A stretch of 64,000 nucleotides of DNA from Hymenobacter sp. BT730 (GTDB lineage: Bacteria > Bacteroidota > Bacteroidia > Cytophagales > Hymenobacteraceae), in assembly GCF_030542105.1 (NCBI RefSeq), contig NZ_JAUOFB010000001.1, positions 1,426,001-1,490,000 on the forward strand, given 5' to 3'. Below are positions 35,167 through 44,955 of this stretch, piece by piece (the first letter of the stretch is position 1; every line of letters begins with the position of its first letter). The notes below the pieces were generated by a model. That model worked only from the letters and a program-made list of their open reading frames with translations. It made no database searches and was not told the origin of the DNA. Both the position numbers and the translations under genes were made by a program.

Positions 35167-37707
35167 TTACATCGGGTCAACATCAGCCACAAAACGCGCC
35201 TGCTTGTATTCCTTCTGATCCTTCACCGCATTAATGGCCGCCAGTATATCCGCCTTAGCCGATTTCAGCACGGTATGCTCGCGGCTGAGCTTGATGGTGA
35301 TTTCCTGCAGGTAGAAGTTGCGGATGCGGAAAATGTACGGCGCTTCCGGCCCCAGTACGGCCTCGCGACCCAGCCGGTCAACCAGCTCATTGGTCAGCAA
35401 AATGGCGGCACCTTCGGCCAGGTGCTGGTCCATATGTTTTACCGTAAGCCGGATGACGCGCATGAAAGGCGGAAAGCCATACTCGCGTCGCTGCAGAATT
35501 TCGTACTCGTAAAATTCGATATAGTCGTTGCGGATAACCTTGTCGAAAATCACCTGCATCGGGTCGCCGGTCTGGATGATGACCTTGCCCTTTTTGCCCT
35601 TACGGCCCGCACGCCCGCTCACCTGCACAAACATCTGAAAAGCCCGCTCGTGCGCCCGGAAATCGGGGTAGTGAATAATGCTGTCGGCATTGATGATGCC
35701 CACCAGGCTCACGTTGGCAAAGTCCAGCCCTTTGGTTACCATCTGGGTGCCCACCAGCACGTTGGTTACCTGCTTTTCAAAATCAGCAATAATCTGCTGG
35801 TAGGAGTTTTTGGCGCGGGTAGTGTCCAGGTCCATGCGCTGCACATTGGCCTGGGGCAGCATCACCTTCAGGTCATCCTCAATTTTTTCGGTGCCGAAGC
35901 CCACGGTTTTGAGGTTGCGCGAACCACAGGCCGGGCATTCCACGGGCATCCGGTCATGGTAGCCGCAATAGTGGCAGCGCAGCTCGTGGGCGTGCTTGTG
36001 GTAGCTCAAACTCACAGCGCAGTTCTGGCACTTAGGTATCCAGCCGCAATCCAGGCAGTTGATGAAAGGGGAGTAGCCGCGCCGGTTCTGGAACAGAATA
36101 ATCTGCTCTTTCAGGGCCAGCTTAGTCTCCATTTCCGTCATCAGCTCGGGCGTGAAGTGGTTGTGCATCTTCTTCGCCTCGCGGGACTTACGCGTGTCTA
36201 CCAGCACAATTTCCGGCAAACCAGCTTCTCCAAAACGTTTGCTCAGCGTAACCAGTCCATAGCGGCCGGCCCGGGCCTGATAATACGTTTCCACGGCCGG
36301 CGTAGCAGAGCCCAGCAGCGTTTTAGCACCCTGGAAATTAGCCATCATCAGGGCCACTTCCCGGGCATTGTAGCGTGGGGCCGGGTCGTACTGCTTGTAG
36401 CTCGACTCGTGCTCCTCGTCCACGATAATCAAGGAAAGATTATCGAAGGGCAGAAACACCGCGGAGCGCACGCCTACCACCACCTGAAAACGGCCGGAAA
36501 GCACCCCATTCCACACTTCTACCCGCTCGTTGTCGGAGAATTTGGAGTGATATACGCCCAGCCGTGTGCCGAACACGCGCATGAGACGGGTAACAATCTG
36601 GGCGGTAAGCGCAATTTCGGGCAGCAGATACAGCACCTGTCCGCCGCCCTCCATGGCCTTGCGAATCAGGTCGATGTAGATTTCAGTTTTGCCGGCGCCC
36701 GTTACGCCGTGCAGCAGCACAATGTCTTTCTCCCCGAAGTGCTGCAGCACTTCGTCGCGGGCTGTGGTCTGGGCTTCGCTGAGTGTAAAGTTGATTTTGG
36801 CTTCGGCTGAATCGTCCAGCGGAAAGCGCGACACAATCACATCAAACTGTTCCAGTACGCCGTTTTTGATCAGCGTATTTACGGCCGAAGCGGAAAGGTG
36901 CGGGGCGCTGGTGAGGTAGGCTTTTTCGATGCCCTGGTGGTTGCGGTGTTCGTTCTGGTACACGGGCACCTTCTGTAAGTAGCGCATCAGCACATCCAGC
37001 TGCTTGGCCCGGGTAGCCAGCTGCGCAAACAGGCTTTCCAGCGCCGCCTCGGCCACAAAGTGGTGGGCCAGCCGCACCTTCTTCACCACTTTGGGCGAGT
37101 ATTTATCGGCCAGGTGCTCAAACAGAAAGATGACATCTTTCTGCATCAGGGACTTAATAACCCGATGAAAAGAGGTGATACCGAGGATTTCGCCGACATC
37201 AGTAAACGTGAGCGACTTGCCTTCTTCACCAGTGTTCAGCGCCTCCACTACTTTCTGCTCCTGCTCGCTGAGCGGATACGGGTTTTCCTCGGCCACAAAG
37301 GCCGGATGCAGCTGTACCCGGGACTCGGAGCTTAGCTTAAGAGCGGAGGGCAGGGCCGCGTTAATGACTTCGCCCAGCGTGCACATGTAGTAGTCGGCCA
37401 TCCAGCGGAAGAGCTTCAGCTGAGGCTGCGTCACTACGGGCGCGTCATCAATAAACTCCAGAATGTACTTGGCCTGATACTCCTTGGGCGGGTTTTCGTG
37501 CACGGCCGCTACAATGCAGCTGAGCGTTTTCTTGGCGCCGAACTGCACAATCACGCGGCCGCCCACCACTACCTGGTCGTTCAGCTCGAAGGGTACGCGG
37601 TAGGTGTACAGCTTGGGCAACGGGAGCGGCAGAATCACGTCGGCAAACAGGGTGACGCGGTCTACTGCAGCCGGCTCGGGCTGAACAAAGTCAAAGGAAA
37701 GGCTCAA
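35167..37707 (-). CDS. priA: Primosomal protein N' (replication restart helicase)
   Basis: About 846 residues from TTG 37707. PriA recognises stalled forks and reloads the replicative helicase. Helicase motifs are visible: Walker A HGVTGAGKTEIYIDL, Walker B LIIVDEEHESSYKQYD, and LLGSATPAVETYY; the zinc-binding cysteines CLDCG, CQNC, CHYCG and CPACG are all present. No ATG occurs in the frame between the upstream gene's stop and the first conserved segment (VDRVTLFADVILPLPLP), so a non-ATG start is needed. TTG 37707 gives SLSFDFVQPEP before that segment. The exact start is uncertain. Confidence 0.93.
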   Translation of the reverse strand: MSLSFDFVQPEPAAVDRVTLFADVILPLPLPKLYTYRVPFELNDQVVVGGRVIVQFGAKKTLSCIVAAVHENPPKEYQAKYILEFIDDAPVVTQPQLKLFRWMADYYMCTLGEVINAALPSALKLSSESRVQLHPAFVAEENPYPLSEQEQKVVEALNTGEEGKSLTFTDVGEILGITSFHRVIKSLMQKDVIFLFEHLADKYSPKVVKKVRLAHHFVAEAALESLFAQLATRAKQLDVLMRYLQKVPVYQNEHRNHQGIEKAYLTSAPHLSASAVNTLIKNGVLEQFDVIVSRFPLDDSAEAKINFTLSEAQTTARDEVLQHFGEKDIVLLHGVTGAGKTEIYIDLIRKAMEGGGQVLYLLPEIALTAQIVTRLMRVFGTRLGVYHSKFSDNERVEVWNGVLSGRFQVVVGVRSAVFLPFDNLSLIIVDEEHESSYKQYDPAPRYNAREVALMMANFQGAKTLLGSATPAVETYYQARAGRYGLVTLSKRFGEAGLPEIVLVDTRKSREAKKMHNHFTPELMTEMETKLALKEQIILFQNRRGYSPFINCLDCGWIPKCQNCAVSLSYHKHAHELRCHYCGYHDRMPVECPACGSRNLKTVGFGTEKIEDDLKVMLPQANVQRMDLDTTRAKNSYQQIIADFEKQVTNVLVGTQMVTKGLDFANVSLVGIINADSIIHYPDFRAHERAFQMFVQVSGRAGRKGKKGKVIIQTGDPMQVIFDKVIRNDYIEFYEYEILQRREYGFPPFMRVIRLTVKHMDQHLAEGAAILLTNELVDRLGREAVLGPEAPYIFRIRNFYLQEITIKLSREHTVLKSAKADILAAINAVKDQKEYKQARFVADVDPM

Positions 37708-37837
37708 AGGAAAATCAGACTGGAAGCGAAGGGTAAAGATAGACCGCAGATAACAAGGATGCAGGCGCTGCCTTCGATTTGTTCGAACATCACCCTGTTC
37801 ATCTGGTCTGAATCCAACTCGACAACTTTGGCTTTCT

Positions 37838-39880
37838 TTAGCCAGGATAAAGCTGTGCCAGTGCTTCCGCAACGGTATGCACTGGCAGTTGGCAGGCCCG
37901 GTTAAAGCACACATACAAAGTGGTTTGCTCATTGTGTGCCGTGCGCCCCTGCAACAGCGGCAATGTACTGGCAGTGGTGGTACCGGCCAGCACAACATTG
38001 GGCAGGTAATGCCGGCTAAGTTCCTGGCGCCGTTGCTCGGCCTGGGGCCCAACAATAACCAGCTCAGCAGTAGGGCGAAGCAAAGCTGCGTATAGGGAGG
38101 CCCAATTTGTGAGATGCAATGGCTCCCGTACCACTAAGTCCTGCACTCGGCGAATCATAGACGCTGCTAACTGGCTATACGAAGCATTTTCCAGGTGCAG
38201 GCCTAGCCGGTGCAGGTTATGGCCCATAATGGAATTGGAGGCCGGAATTACGTTATCGAATAGCTCCTTTTTGCGGGCAATCAGCACTTCACCCGTGGCA
38301 TCGGTGTAGAAGAATTGTCCTTCAATAGGGTCAAAGAAGTTGGTCAGGGTATATTCCGTCAACCGCTCTGCCTCACGGAGCCAGGTTTCATCGAAGGTAG
38401 CTTCATAAAGGCTGGTATAGGCCTGAATAACCAAGGCATAATCCTCCAGAAAGCCACTGATGGTGGCTCGCCCGTTTTTGTAGTTACGGAACAGGCTGGC
38501 CTCGTGGCGCAGGTTTTGCTGCAGGAAGTGAGCATTCTGCAGTGCCAGTGCAAGAAAATCAGCCTCACCGAAAGCGCGGTAAGCATCAATCAGGCCTTGG
38601 AGCATCAGGGCATTCCAACCGGTCAGAATTTTATCATCGAGGCCCGGGCGAATGCGGGTGGCGCGCACGGCCATGAGTTTCTGCTTCCAGCCTTGCACCA
38701 TACTGGCTAAGACGCCCGGGGTAAGCTGATGGGCCTGTGCAAAGTCGGCGTCGGACTGGTGGCGGTGCAGGATGTTGCGGCCATGCTCCCAGTTGCCGAG
38801 TGCCGTGCAGTTGTAATAGTCAGAAGCGAGCGGTTCTTCATCGCCCAGAATCTCCCGTAGCTCGTCCTTCGTGAAGACGTAGAATTTACCTTCCTCGCCT
38901 TCACTATCGGCATCCAGAGAAGAGTAAAAGCCGCCTTCCGGGCTCATCAACTCCCGCTGCACAAACCCAATGGTATCGTACACTACTTCCTGGAACAGCG
39001 AGTCCTGGGTTACCTGGTAGGCTTCGGCATACAGGCTTACCAGTTGGCCATTGTCGTAGAGCATTTTCTCAAAGTGAGGGACCAGCCACTCCGCATCTAC
39101 CGAGTAGCGGGCAAAGCCTCCACCGGCCTGGTCGTAGATACCGCCCCAGGCCAGCTCGCGCAACGTTAACACGGTTTGATCCAGCACTGTCTGACTGCCG
39201 GTAAGCTGGTGCGTGCGCAGTAGGAAGCGCCAGATGCTGGGCATCGGAAACTTGGGGGCTCGGTTCATGCCGCCCAGCTCCCGGTCGAATTTAGTAGCCA
39301 GATTATATACCAGCAGCTTGAACTGGTCGTCGGTGAGGCCTTCAGCACTTTCTGGGATGCGGTATTTGTCTAGGTCGCTGGCCTGCAACACCTGGGCAAA
39401 CTGTTCGGCAGAAGCGTCCAGATCTTTGCGCCGGTCGCTCTGATATGCCTGCCCAATGCTTTCCAGTAGCTGTACCCAGTTGCGCGGCGGGAAGTAGGTG
39501 CCCCCGTAGAAAGGCTTGGCTTCGGGGTTCAGAAACACGTTGAGGGGCCACCCACCCTGCAAGCCCATGCTATGCAGCGCATCCATGTATACCTGATCTA
39601 CATCGGGGCGCTCTTCCCTATCTACCTTAATACACACAAAATGCTGGTTCATAACCTCCGCAATGCGTGTATTCTCAAACGACTCCCGCTCCATGACGTG
39701 ACACCAGTGGCAGGCCGCGTAACCAATGCTGACCAGAATCGGCTTTTGCTCCTCCTGTGCGCGGCGTAGCGCGTCCTCGCCCCAAGGGTACCAGTCTACC
39801 GGATTGTGGGCATGCTGCAGCAGATAGGGGCTCGATTCCTGGGCCAGGCGGTTCGTATGGGCGGGCTGAGACGAGTTCAT
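37838..39880 (-). CDS. DUF255 thioredoxin-fold protein (YyaL/SPATA20-like)
   Basis: A 680-residue cytoplasmic protein. The N-terminal thioredoxin-like domain opens with [21 protein letters not shown] and has the motif [16 protein letters not shown] with C57 and C60; [15 protein letters not shown] and [11 protein letters not shown] follow. The rest forms an (alpha/alpha)6-barrel-like region as in glycoside hydrolase-fold relatives ([20 protein letters not shown]). The family is widespread but its reaction is not established. It precedes priA on the same strand, with a ~130-base gap. Confidence 0.92.
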   Translation of the reverse strand: MNSSQPAHTNRLAQESSPYLLQHAHNPVDWYPWGEDALRRAQEEQKPILVSIGYAACHWCHVMERESFENTRIAEVMNQHFVCIKVDREERPDVDQVYMDALHSMGLQGGWPLNVFLNPEAKPFYGGTYFPPRNWVQLLESIGQAYQSDRRKDLDASAEQFAQVLQASDLDKYRIPESAEGLTDDQFKLLVYNLATKFDRELGGMNRAPKFPMPSIWRFLLRTHQLTGSQTVLDQTVLTLRELAWGGIYDQAGGGFARYSVDAEWLVPHFEKMLYDNGQLVSLYAEAYQVTQDSLFQEVVYDTIGFVQRELMSPEGGFYSSLDADSEGEEGKFYVFTKDELREILGDEEPLASDYYNCTALGNWEHGRNILHRHQSDADFAQAHQLTPGVLASMVQGWKQKLMAVRATRIRPGLDDKILTGWNALMLQGLIDAYRAFGEADFLALALQNAHFLQQNLRHEASLFRNYKNGRATISGFLEDYALVIQAYTSLYEATFDETWLREAERLTEYTLTNFFDPIEGQFFYTDATGEVLIARKKELFDNVIPASNSIMGHNLHRLGLHLENASYSQLAASMIRRVQDLVVREPLHLTNWASLYAALLRPTAELVIVGPQAEQRRQELSRHYLPNVVLAGTTTASTLPLLQGRTAHNEQTTLYVCFNRACQLPVHTVAEALAQLYPG

Positions 39881-39906
39881 AACGGGAAGCAGATAAGTCA
39901 GAAAGA

Positions 39907-39935
39907 CAAAACCCGGCTGTAGAGGCCGGGTTTTG
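39907..39935 (-). terminator. Intrinsic terminator of the GSCFA gene
   Basis: Arms caaaacccggc / gccgggttttg with a 7-base loop lie just after the stop of the GSCFA gene; the minus-strand transcript ends in U residues. Confidence 0.8.
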
Positions 39936-39938
39936 CAT

Positions 39939-41810
39939 TTACGAATTCTGAGGGGCTTCGTCCGGGCTTACCGGCTTTTTTCGTGGTGGTCTGCCCCGCC
40001 GTTTGGGTGCAGTGTTATCAGCAGCATCGGCGGTTGCGGACGAAGCTACCGCTGGTGCTTTAGGCTTGGGCGGCGGGGGCAGCGCTTTCTTTTCTTTGGC
40101 TGGCGTGGCTCGGCGGGCCGGGCGCCGGGCCTTTGGCTTAGCAGGTGCTTCTGCTACCGTTGCGGGCACTTCTGGCGCCGGGGCAGGGGTTGCAGGCAGG
40201 GGCGCTTCGGCCGCGGGAACCGGTGCAATAACCGGCGGAGTAATTTCGGCAGTAGCTTCCGGCTTTGCCACGGCTTTAGCCGGACGACGGGGCTTACGGT
40301 TGGCCGAGGCTCGCACCTGACTGGCAGTGCGCCGGGCAGGGCGTTTATTCGTTTCCTCGGTAGGAGCCGGCTGCACGGGCAGGGCTTCGGGTAGGGCAGG
40401 CGCTTCCAATACTTCCGGCATGGCTTCCTGGGCCGTAACCTGACGTGAAGCCTCATACATAGCTGCCGCTTTCGCTACAGCAGGGGGCAAAGCCGGGTGT
40501 AGCAAAGGGGCCGCTTGCGGTACTTCAGCTGCAGGCGCAGGCGCTTCGGTAATAACAGCGTCGGGCATTGAGGTCTGAGCTGCCAATTGTGCGGCTTTTT
40601 TGTTTTTGTTACGCTTGGCACCACCCCGGGTACGGCGCTTCTTTTTCACCGGCACTTCCGCGGGAGCTTCTATCTCCGCAAGAAGAGAGGGGCTCGTAAC
40701 AACTTCCTGCTCTAGTAGGGGCTGCTCCTCCGTCGGAACTTCGCTAATTCTTTCCGTTTCGCCACCCACATCAATCCGTTCCTCATCATCCTCTAATTCA
40801 GGCTCTATAACAGGCTGAATTTTCGGCGGCGGTGGTAGTTGCACTATCTGCTTGTGTAACTGACGGATTTCAGCGCGCAGATCTACCTGACTGCTCAGGC
40901 GTTGCAGGCGCTCCAACGTATGCTCCAGAAAGTGTCGGTGCTCCGGCGAACCATCGAATAGTGGGCGATGCGCCAGGGCTTGCCGTACAGCTTCCCATTC
41001 TTTCTTAAACCGGCCAAAATTGGCGTCGAAATACGTACGGGTAAACTTCTCCCAGATATAGTCTTCCGCCACTTCTGATGGGTGCAACATATCGGAAGCA
41101 TAAAACCGATAGTCGCGCAAATCATCCAGCAACAGCTCATACGCCGGGAAGTAGCTCACATCCGGCAGCAACTCGCTCAGGTAGTGGCAGGCTACGCGCA
41201 GCACCGATTTACTCACAGAGTTCAGGGGCAGCGTATCCTTCAGGTGGCGCACCGGGCTTACCGTAAGCACAAACCGCAGCTTGGGGTTCTGGCGCCGCAG
41301 ATACGCGTGCGTTTCCGCTACAGCATTGATAATCTCATCCGGCGTGAGCAGCTCCTTCTCGAAGCGCTCAGCTGGCAGCTTATGGCAGTTATTAACCAGT
41401 TCCTGGGTTTCTTTCAGGCGATACGTAAACGCCGTGCCCAGCGTGAGCATAACCACATCGGCCTGCGCCAGAAACGTGCCGGTGCGCTGCACTACCTCCT
41501 GGATCTGCTGGAGCAGGGCTACCGGCGTAGGTGCGCCAATGGAAGCATGCAGATCGTAGCTCTGCCAGCGGCCGCGGGCTTCTACCAGGTGCTGCTGCCA
41601 GTCCATATCCTCGCCGGCGGCCGCGCGCAGCAGCTGACAAGCCACAATGGGATTGAAAACAGTGCCGAAGGGATTAACCAGCGTGGATACTTTGAAATCG
41701 GTGAGGCGGCTGCCGATGGTTTCCGAAAAGCAGGAACCCATAGTTAACACCCGCGCCGTAAGGGGCAGTTGCTGAGGATGAGGCGTAAGTGGGAGTTCAG
41801 TACGGAACAT
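39939..41810 (-). CDS. GSCFA-domain protein with a long basic, AT-hook-like tail
   Basis: A 623-residue protein from ATG 41810. Residues ~1-320 are a GSCFA domain, an SGNH/GDSL-like fold named after the motif seen here as [28 protein letters not shown] near residue 250 is the matching late block with the catalytic-type Asp/His. After ~320 the protein turns low-complexity: an acidic stretch, then Ala/Pro with four basic islands ([17 protein letters not shown] and others), ending in [10 protein letters not shown], an AT-hook core. The domain's substrate is unknown. A -7 box TACCTTTG lies at 41945-41938. Confidence 0.85.
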   Translation of the reverse strand: MFRTELPLTPHPQQLPLTARVLTMGSCFSETIGSRLTDFKVSTLVNPFGTVFNPIVACQLLRAAAGEDMDWQQHLVEARGRWQSYDLHASIGAPTPVALLQQIQEVVQRTGTFLAQADVVMLTLGTAFTYRLKETQELVNNCHKLPAERFEKELLTPDEIINAVAETHAYLRRQNPKLRFVLTVSPVRHLKDTLPLNSVSKSVLRVACHYLSELLPDVSYFPAYELLLDDLRDYRFYASDMLHPSEVAEDYIWEKFTRTYFDANFGRFKKEWEAVRQALAHRPLFDGSPEHRHFLEHTLERLQRLSSQVDLRAEIRQLHKQIVQLPPPPKIQPVIEPELEDDEERIDVGGETERISEVPTEEQPLLEQEVVTSPSLLAEIEAPAEVPVKKKRRTRGGAKRNKNKKAAQLAAQTSMPDAVITEAPAPAAEVPQAAPLLHPALPPAVAKAAAMYEASRQVTAQEAMPEVLEAPALPEALPVQPAPTEETNKRPARRTASQVRASANRKPRRPAKAVAKPEATAEITPPVIAPVPAAEAPLPATPAPAPEVPATVAEAPAKPKARRPARRATPAKEKKALPPPPKPKAPAVASSATADAADNTAPKRRGRPPRKKPVSPDEAPQNS

Positions 41811-41937
41811 CAGAATAAGTTCGACTCCAAAAAGGGCCGCGGATAAATGGCTGGCCACAAATGGCCGGTAACTGCTGGCAGCGCCAGGGCAGCCAAAAGT
41901 TACTACCGAAACAGAAAGATAGGTGTTTGGACCTCTG

Positions 41938-41945
41938 CAAAGGTA
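41938..41945 (-). promoter_or_regulatory. -7 box for the GSCFA gene
   Basis: TACCTTTG on the minus strand is a perfect TAnnTTTG match; the leader to ATG 41810 would be about 120 bases. Confidence 0.4.
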
Positions 41946-41996
41946 ACAGGCCGCCTCACTTCCTACCTAGTGGTTGCGCTATAGGTTGCAGTACAT

Positions 41997-42033
41997 AAAA
42001 AAAGCCCGTCCACGTAAGCGGACGGGCTTTTTT
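41997..42033 (-). terminator. Terminator of the rpsF-rpsR-rplI operon
   Basis: Arms aaaaaagcccgtcc / ggacgggctttttt with an 8-base loop lie right after the rplI stop. The A-tract becomes the U-tract of the minus-strand transcript. Confidence 0.9.
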
Positions 42034-42046
42034 GCCAGCGAAGTGC

Positions 42047-42490
42047 TTATTCAGCTACTACGTTGAAGCGAACCTGGTGCTTCACTTCTTTGTGCAGGTT
42101 AATAGTAGCGGTGTATTCACCGGCTACCGAAGGCTCCTGGTCGAAAGAAATGCGCTTACGGTCTACGTCGATGCCTTTGCTTTTCAGCGACTCGGCCAAC
42201 TGCAGCGTGGTAACACGGCCGAAGATTTTGCCGCTCTCACCCACTTTAGCAGGAATGTCCAGCACTACAGCACCGATTTTGTCGGCAATGGCCTGCGCGT
42301 CGCCTTTGATTTTGTCAGCTTTGTGGGCTGCCTGGCGTACGTTCTCGGCTACGATTTTCTTGTTGGTCTTGTCGGCCAGAATAGCCAGACCCTGCGGCAG
42401 CAGGTAGTTGCGACCATAACCAGGCTTTACAGTAACGATGTCGTTCTTGTAGCCGAGGTTCTTAACGTCGTCTTTCAGAATTACTTCCAT
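42047..42490 (-). CDS. rplI: 50S ribosomal protein L9
   Basis: A 147-residue L9. The N-terminal RNA-binding domain has the signature DVKNLGYKNDIVTVKPGYGRNYL, joined by a charged helix to the C-terminal domain (GKIFGRVTTLQLAESL). L9 binds 23S rRNA near the L1 stalk base and supports frame maintenance. It is the last gene of the rpsF-rpsR-rplI operon, two bases after rpsR, and is followed by a terminator. Confidence 0.98.
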   Translation of the reverse strand: MEVILKDDVKNLGYKNDIVTVKPGYGRNYLLPQGLAILADKTNKKIVAENVRQAAHKADKIKGDAQAIADKIGAVVLDIPAKVGESGKIFGRVTTLQLAESLKSKGIDVDRKRISFDQEPSVAGEYTATINLHKEVKHQVRFNVVAE

Positions 42491-42492
42491 GT

Positions 42493-42744
42493 CTATTTCA
42501 GCGAGTCAGTTACGTACGGCATGAGGGCCAGGTGACGAGCTTTTGCTACGGCCTGGGCCACTTTGCGCTGGAATTTCAGGCTGGTGCCGGTGATGCGACG
42601 GGGCAGGATGCGGCCCTGCTCATTCACAAATTTCAGCAGGAAGTTCGGGTCTTTGTAGTCCACGTACTTAATGCCAGCTTTCTTGAAGCGGCAGTACTTG
42701 GTACGCTGCTCTTGCTTGTGGATTCTTTCGTTTGCGAGGCTCAT
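42493..42744 (-). CDS. rpsR: 30S ribosomal protein S18
   Basis: An 83-residue S18, with [17 protein letters not shown] and the core [19 protein letters not shown]....RHLALMPY, which binds 16S rRNA with S6. It is the middle gene of the operon, 4 bases after rpsF. The single Cys (C18) stands alone, without the extra cysteines of zinc-binding S18 forms. Confidence 0.98.
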   Translation of the reverse strand: MSLANERIHKQEQRTKYCRFKKAGIKYVDYKDPNFLLKFVNEQGRILPRRITGTSLKFQRKVAQAVAKARHLALMPYVTDSLK

Positions 42745-42748
42745 GGTC

Positions 42749-43126
42749 TTACTGGGCTACGGCTTCGTTTTCTTTTTTGGCTTTCTGCTGGTTCATCTCA
42801 CCTTTCCGGCGACGCTCGCTGTAAGCTACAGCGTGCTTGTCCAGAACAGTGGTCAGAAAGCGGATTACCCGCTCGTCACGACGGAACGCTACTTCCAGCG
42901 TATCCACGATGTTGCCCGAGCCAGTGAATTCTACCAGGAAGTAATACCCGGTGTTCTTCTTCTGAATCGGATAAGCCAGCTTGCGCAGGCCCCAGTTTTC
43001 CTGGTTGATAATGTCGGCGCTATTTTCCTTAAGCACCTGGGTGAACTTCTCGACCGTCTCTTGCACTTGGCTCTCGTTCAACACGGGAGTCAGAATGAAG
43101 ACCGTCTCGTAATTTCTTACTTCCAT
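42749..43126 (-). CDS. rpsF: 30S ribosomal protein S6
   Basis: A 125-residue S6 with the family blocks [36 protein letters not shown] and [12 protein letters not shown]6 pairs with S18 on the small subunit platform. The last ~20 residues are a charged tail ([18 protein letters not shown]). It heads the rpsF-rpsR-rplI operon, with a -7 box TATCTTTG about 45 bases upstream, and is divergent from the act operon. Confidence 0.98.
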   Translation of the reverse strand: MEVRNYETVFILTPVLNESQVQETVEKFTQVLKENSADIINQENWGLRKLAYPIQKKNTGYYFLVEFTGSGNIVDTLEVAFRRDERVIRFLTTVLDKHAVAYSERRRKGEMNQQKAKKENEAVAQ

Positions 43127-43169
43127 TACGACGGGGTGAAAATTGTGATGAAAAAACTAAATGAGGGCG

Positions 43170-43177
43170 CAAAGATA
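43170..43177 (-). promoter_or_regulatory. -7 box of the rpsF operon
   Basis: TATCTTTG followed by CGCC on the minus strand, a perfect TAnnTTTG. The predicted leader is about 37 bases. The -33 element is weak. Confidence 0.55.
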
Positions 43178-43430
43178 CGCTTTTTCAACACAAGCCTATT
43201 ATATAAGGTACTTTTATTGTGCCAAGGCGGAGAAGAATTATCTGATTATCAGATATCCATAAACCTTGTACTCAGAGAAGGAGTACTAACAGGATTCTTG
43301 GAAAGCCTGTCAGGAATTACTCTAAAGCCATTCGGCCGCATTTCTTACACCTATATATAAGAGCAACAGGGGAATGTTTTTTAGAAACATTCTAAGCAAG
43401 CTGCAAATGGCGAAAATTAGCTTGCCCTGG
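43178..43430. other. AT-rich divergent intergenic region before the act operon
   Basis: The 382-base gap 43127-43508 between rpsF and actA is AT-rich. Besides the two promoters at its ends, it holds small dyads (tctgattatcaga near 43240; gaatgttttttagaaacattc near 43373). No gene is evident. Confidence 0.55.
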
Positions 43431-43461
43431 TTTGTTCTAAACCATTCACGACCTACATTTG
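43431..43461 (+). promoter_or_regulatory. Promoter of the act-cox operon
   Basis: TTTG (43431-43434) and TACATTTG (43454-43461) are separated by 19 bases, an exact match to the Bacteroidota consensus TTTG-N19-TAnnTTTG. The leader to the actA ATG at 43509 would be about 40 bases. Confidence 0.8.
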
Positions 43462-43508
43462 TGGCCTTGAAGCACCCCCGCGTTTCTTTTTTCCCGTCAA
43501 CCTGTGCT

Positions 43509-44852
43509 ATGAATAGCATCCGACTTCGTACCCTTCCCCATTTCTTACTTGCTCTTTTTCTGTCGTTTGCTGCTTTCGGTGAGGCTTCGGCTCAAACCGT
43601 TGGCTCAGCGCCAGCCGTGAGTAAAGAAGGAGTGGTGCCCGGCGCTACGGCCGCGGCTGCCCCCGCTGCGGCGGCGGGAGCCACCACTGGTGACGCCGCT
43701 GCCATTGCCGCCGGCGATGCTCTTTTTAAAGGTAACTGCGCCCAATGCCACGCTGTGAAAGAGGTTGTGGTTGGCCCGGCTCTGGCCGGTATTGCCAAGC
43801 GCCGCCCGATGTCATGGATCATTCCATGGGTGAAGAACTCCAGCAAAGTAGTAGCCTCTGGCGACGAATATGCAGTGAAGATCTTCAATCAGTATCAGAA
43901 GCAGCAGATGCCCAGCTTCCAGCTGTCGGATGCTGAAATCACCTCCATTGTATCTTATATCACTGCTGAGGAAGAAAAAGCTAGCCCTGTTGGTGGTGAT
44001 ACTAAGCAAGTAGCTGGCGGTGAAGCCGCTGCTGGTGGCGATGCCGCTGCTGCCGGTACCGAAGCTGGTGCTGCTAAGTATGTAGACCTGCTGCTGATCA
44101 TCTTGGTTGTTGTGCTGATTGTACTGGTGGTAACACTGGTAATCATTGCCAACATCATGAAAGATGTGCTGCGCGGCCGCAAAGACCTGGACGGTCGGGA
44201 TGTGGAGTTGTTGGAGCAGCGTTTTGACTGGACGCAACTGTACAAGTCGAAACTGATCCGTGGTCTGGCCCTGGGTATCTTCGCGCTGGTGGTGTTGTAT
44301 GAGTCAGTACAGGGTGTTATGGCCATTGGCCTCTCGCAGGGCTATCAGCCGACGCAACCCATTGCCTTCTCGCACAAGCTGCACGCTGGTGAGCATCAGA
44401 TTAACTGCGCCTACTGCCACACTTCGGTATACAAGAGCAAGTCGGCCAACATTCCGTCGGCTAACATCTGTATGAACTGCCACTCGCAGATCAAAACGGA
44501 GTCGCCGGAAATCAAGAAAATCTACCGGGCTATTCAGAAGAACCAGCCAATTCAGTGGGTTCGAATTCATAACCTGCCTGATCTGGCCTACTTCAACCAC
44601 TCGCAGCACACCCAGGTGGGTGGCATTGAGTGCCAGACCTGCCACGGCCCGATTCAGAATATGGATGTGGTGTACCAATACTCGCCCCTCACCATGGGCT
44701 GGTGCATCAACTGCCACCGCGAAACCCCGCTCAATACGAAGGGCAATGCTTACTACGATAACCTCGTGAAGCTGCACGACAAAGAGAATGGCGCCGTGCC
44801 ATTCACGGTGTCGTCCAACGGCGGCACGGAGTGCTCAAAGTGCCACTACTAA
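43509..44852 (+). CDS. actA: Alternative complex III subunit A, six-heme cytochrome c
   Basis: A 447-residue protein from ATG 43509. A signal peptide (~1-29) is followed by a monoheme cytochrome domain (CAQCH at 77-81, possible Met ligand in QMPSF at 134), an Ala/Gly linker, two hydrophobic helices (~192-216 and ~250-272) and a pentaheme domain with CAYCH 300, CMNCH 321, CQTCH 375, CINCH 399 and CSKCH 442. Act complexes oxidise menaquinol and pass electrons to cytochrome c or the oxidase. The extra N-terminal heme domain may be the exit to the oxidase, an inference. It heads actABCDEF. Confidence 0.93.
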   Translation: MNSIRLRTLPHFLLALFLSFAAFGEASAQTVGSAPAVSKEGVVPGATAAAAPAAAAGATTGDAAAIAAGDALFKGNCAQCHAVKEVVVGPALAGIAKRRPMSWIIPWVKNSSKVVASGDEYAVKIFNQYQKQQMPSFQLSDAEITSIVSYITAEEEKASPVGGDTKQVAGGEAAAGGDAAAAGTEAGAAKYVDLLLIILVVVLIVLVVTLVIIANIMKDVLRGRKDLDGRDVELLEQRFDWTQLYKSKLIRGLALGIFALVVLYESVQGVMAIGLSQGYQPTQPIAFSHKLHAGEHQINCAYCHTSVYKSKSANIPSANICMNCHSQIKTESPEIKKIYRAIQKNQPIQWVRIHNLPDLAYFNHSQHTQVGGIECQTCHGPIQNMDVVYQYSPLTMGWCINCHRETPLNTKGNAYYDNLVKLHDKENGAVPFTVSSNGGTECSKCHY

Positions 44853-44955
44853 GAAAGGTTTTGGGGATTGGGTTTCAGGTTTTAACCTGAAACCCTTTCT
44901 GCTCCCAAATAGCCAATACCCAACCCCAATACCGAATACCACAATACCCCACACG
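44853..44955 (+). repeat. Hairpin-bearing spacer between actA and actB
   Basis: Arms gggtttcaggtt (44870-44881) and aacctgaaaccc (44884-44895) are perfect with a 2-base loop. C-rich direct repeats (caataccc, ccccaatacc) fill the rest of this 103-base spacer. It lacks a U-tract, so it is more likely an mRNA structure than a terminator. Confidence 0.6.

Noticed and set aside
35125..36810. A 561-codon open frame on the plus strand
   Set aside because: It is fully antisense to priA, whose helicase motifs are intact, and its translation is low-complexity His/Gln/Val-rich, as expected from the GC-biased complement.
44853..44955. Terminator between actA and actB
   Set aside because: The hairpin has no following T-tract, and the genes encode subunits of one complex in the same direction.
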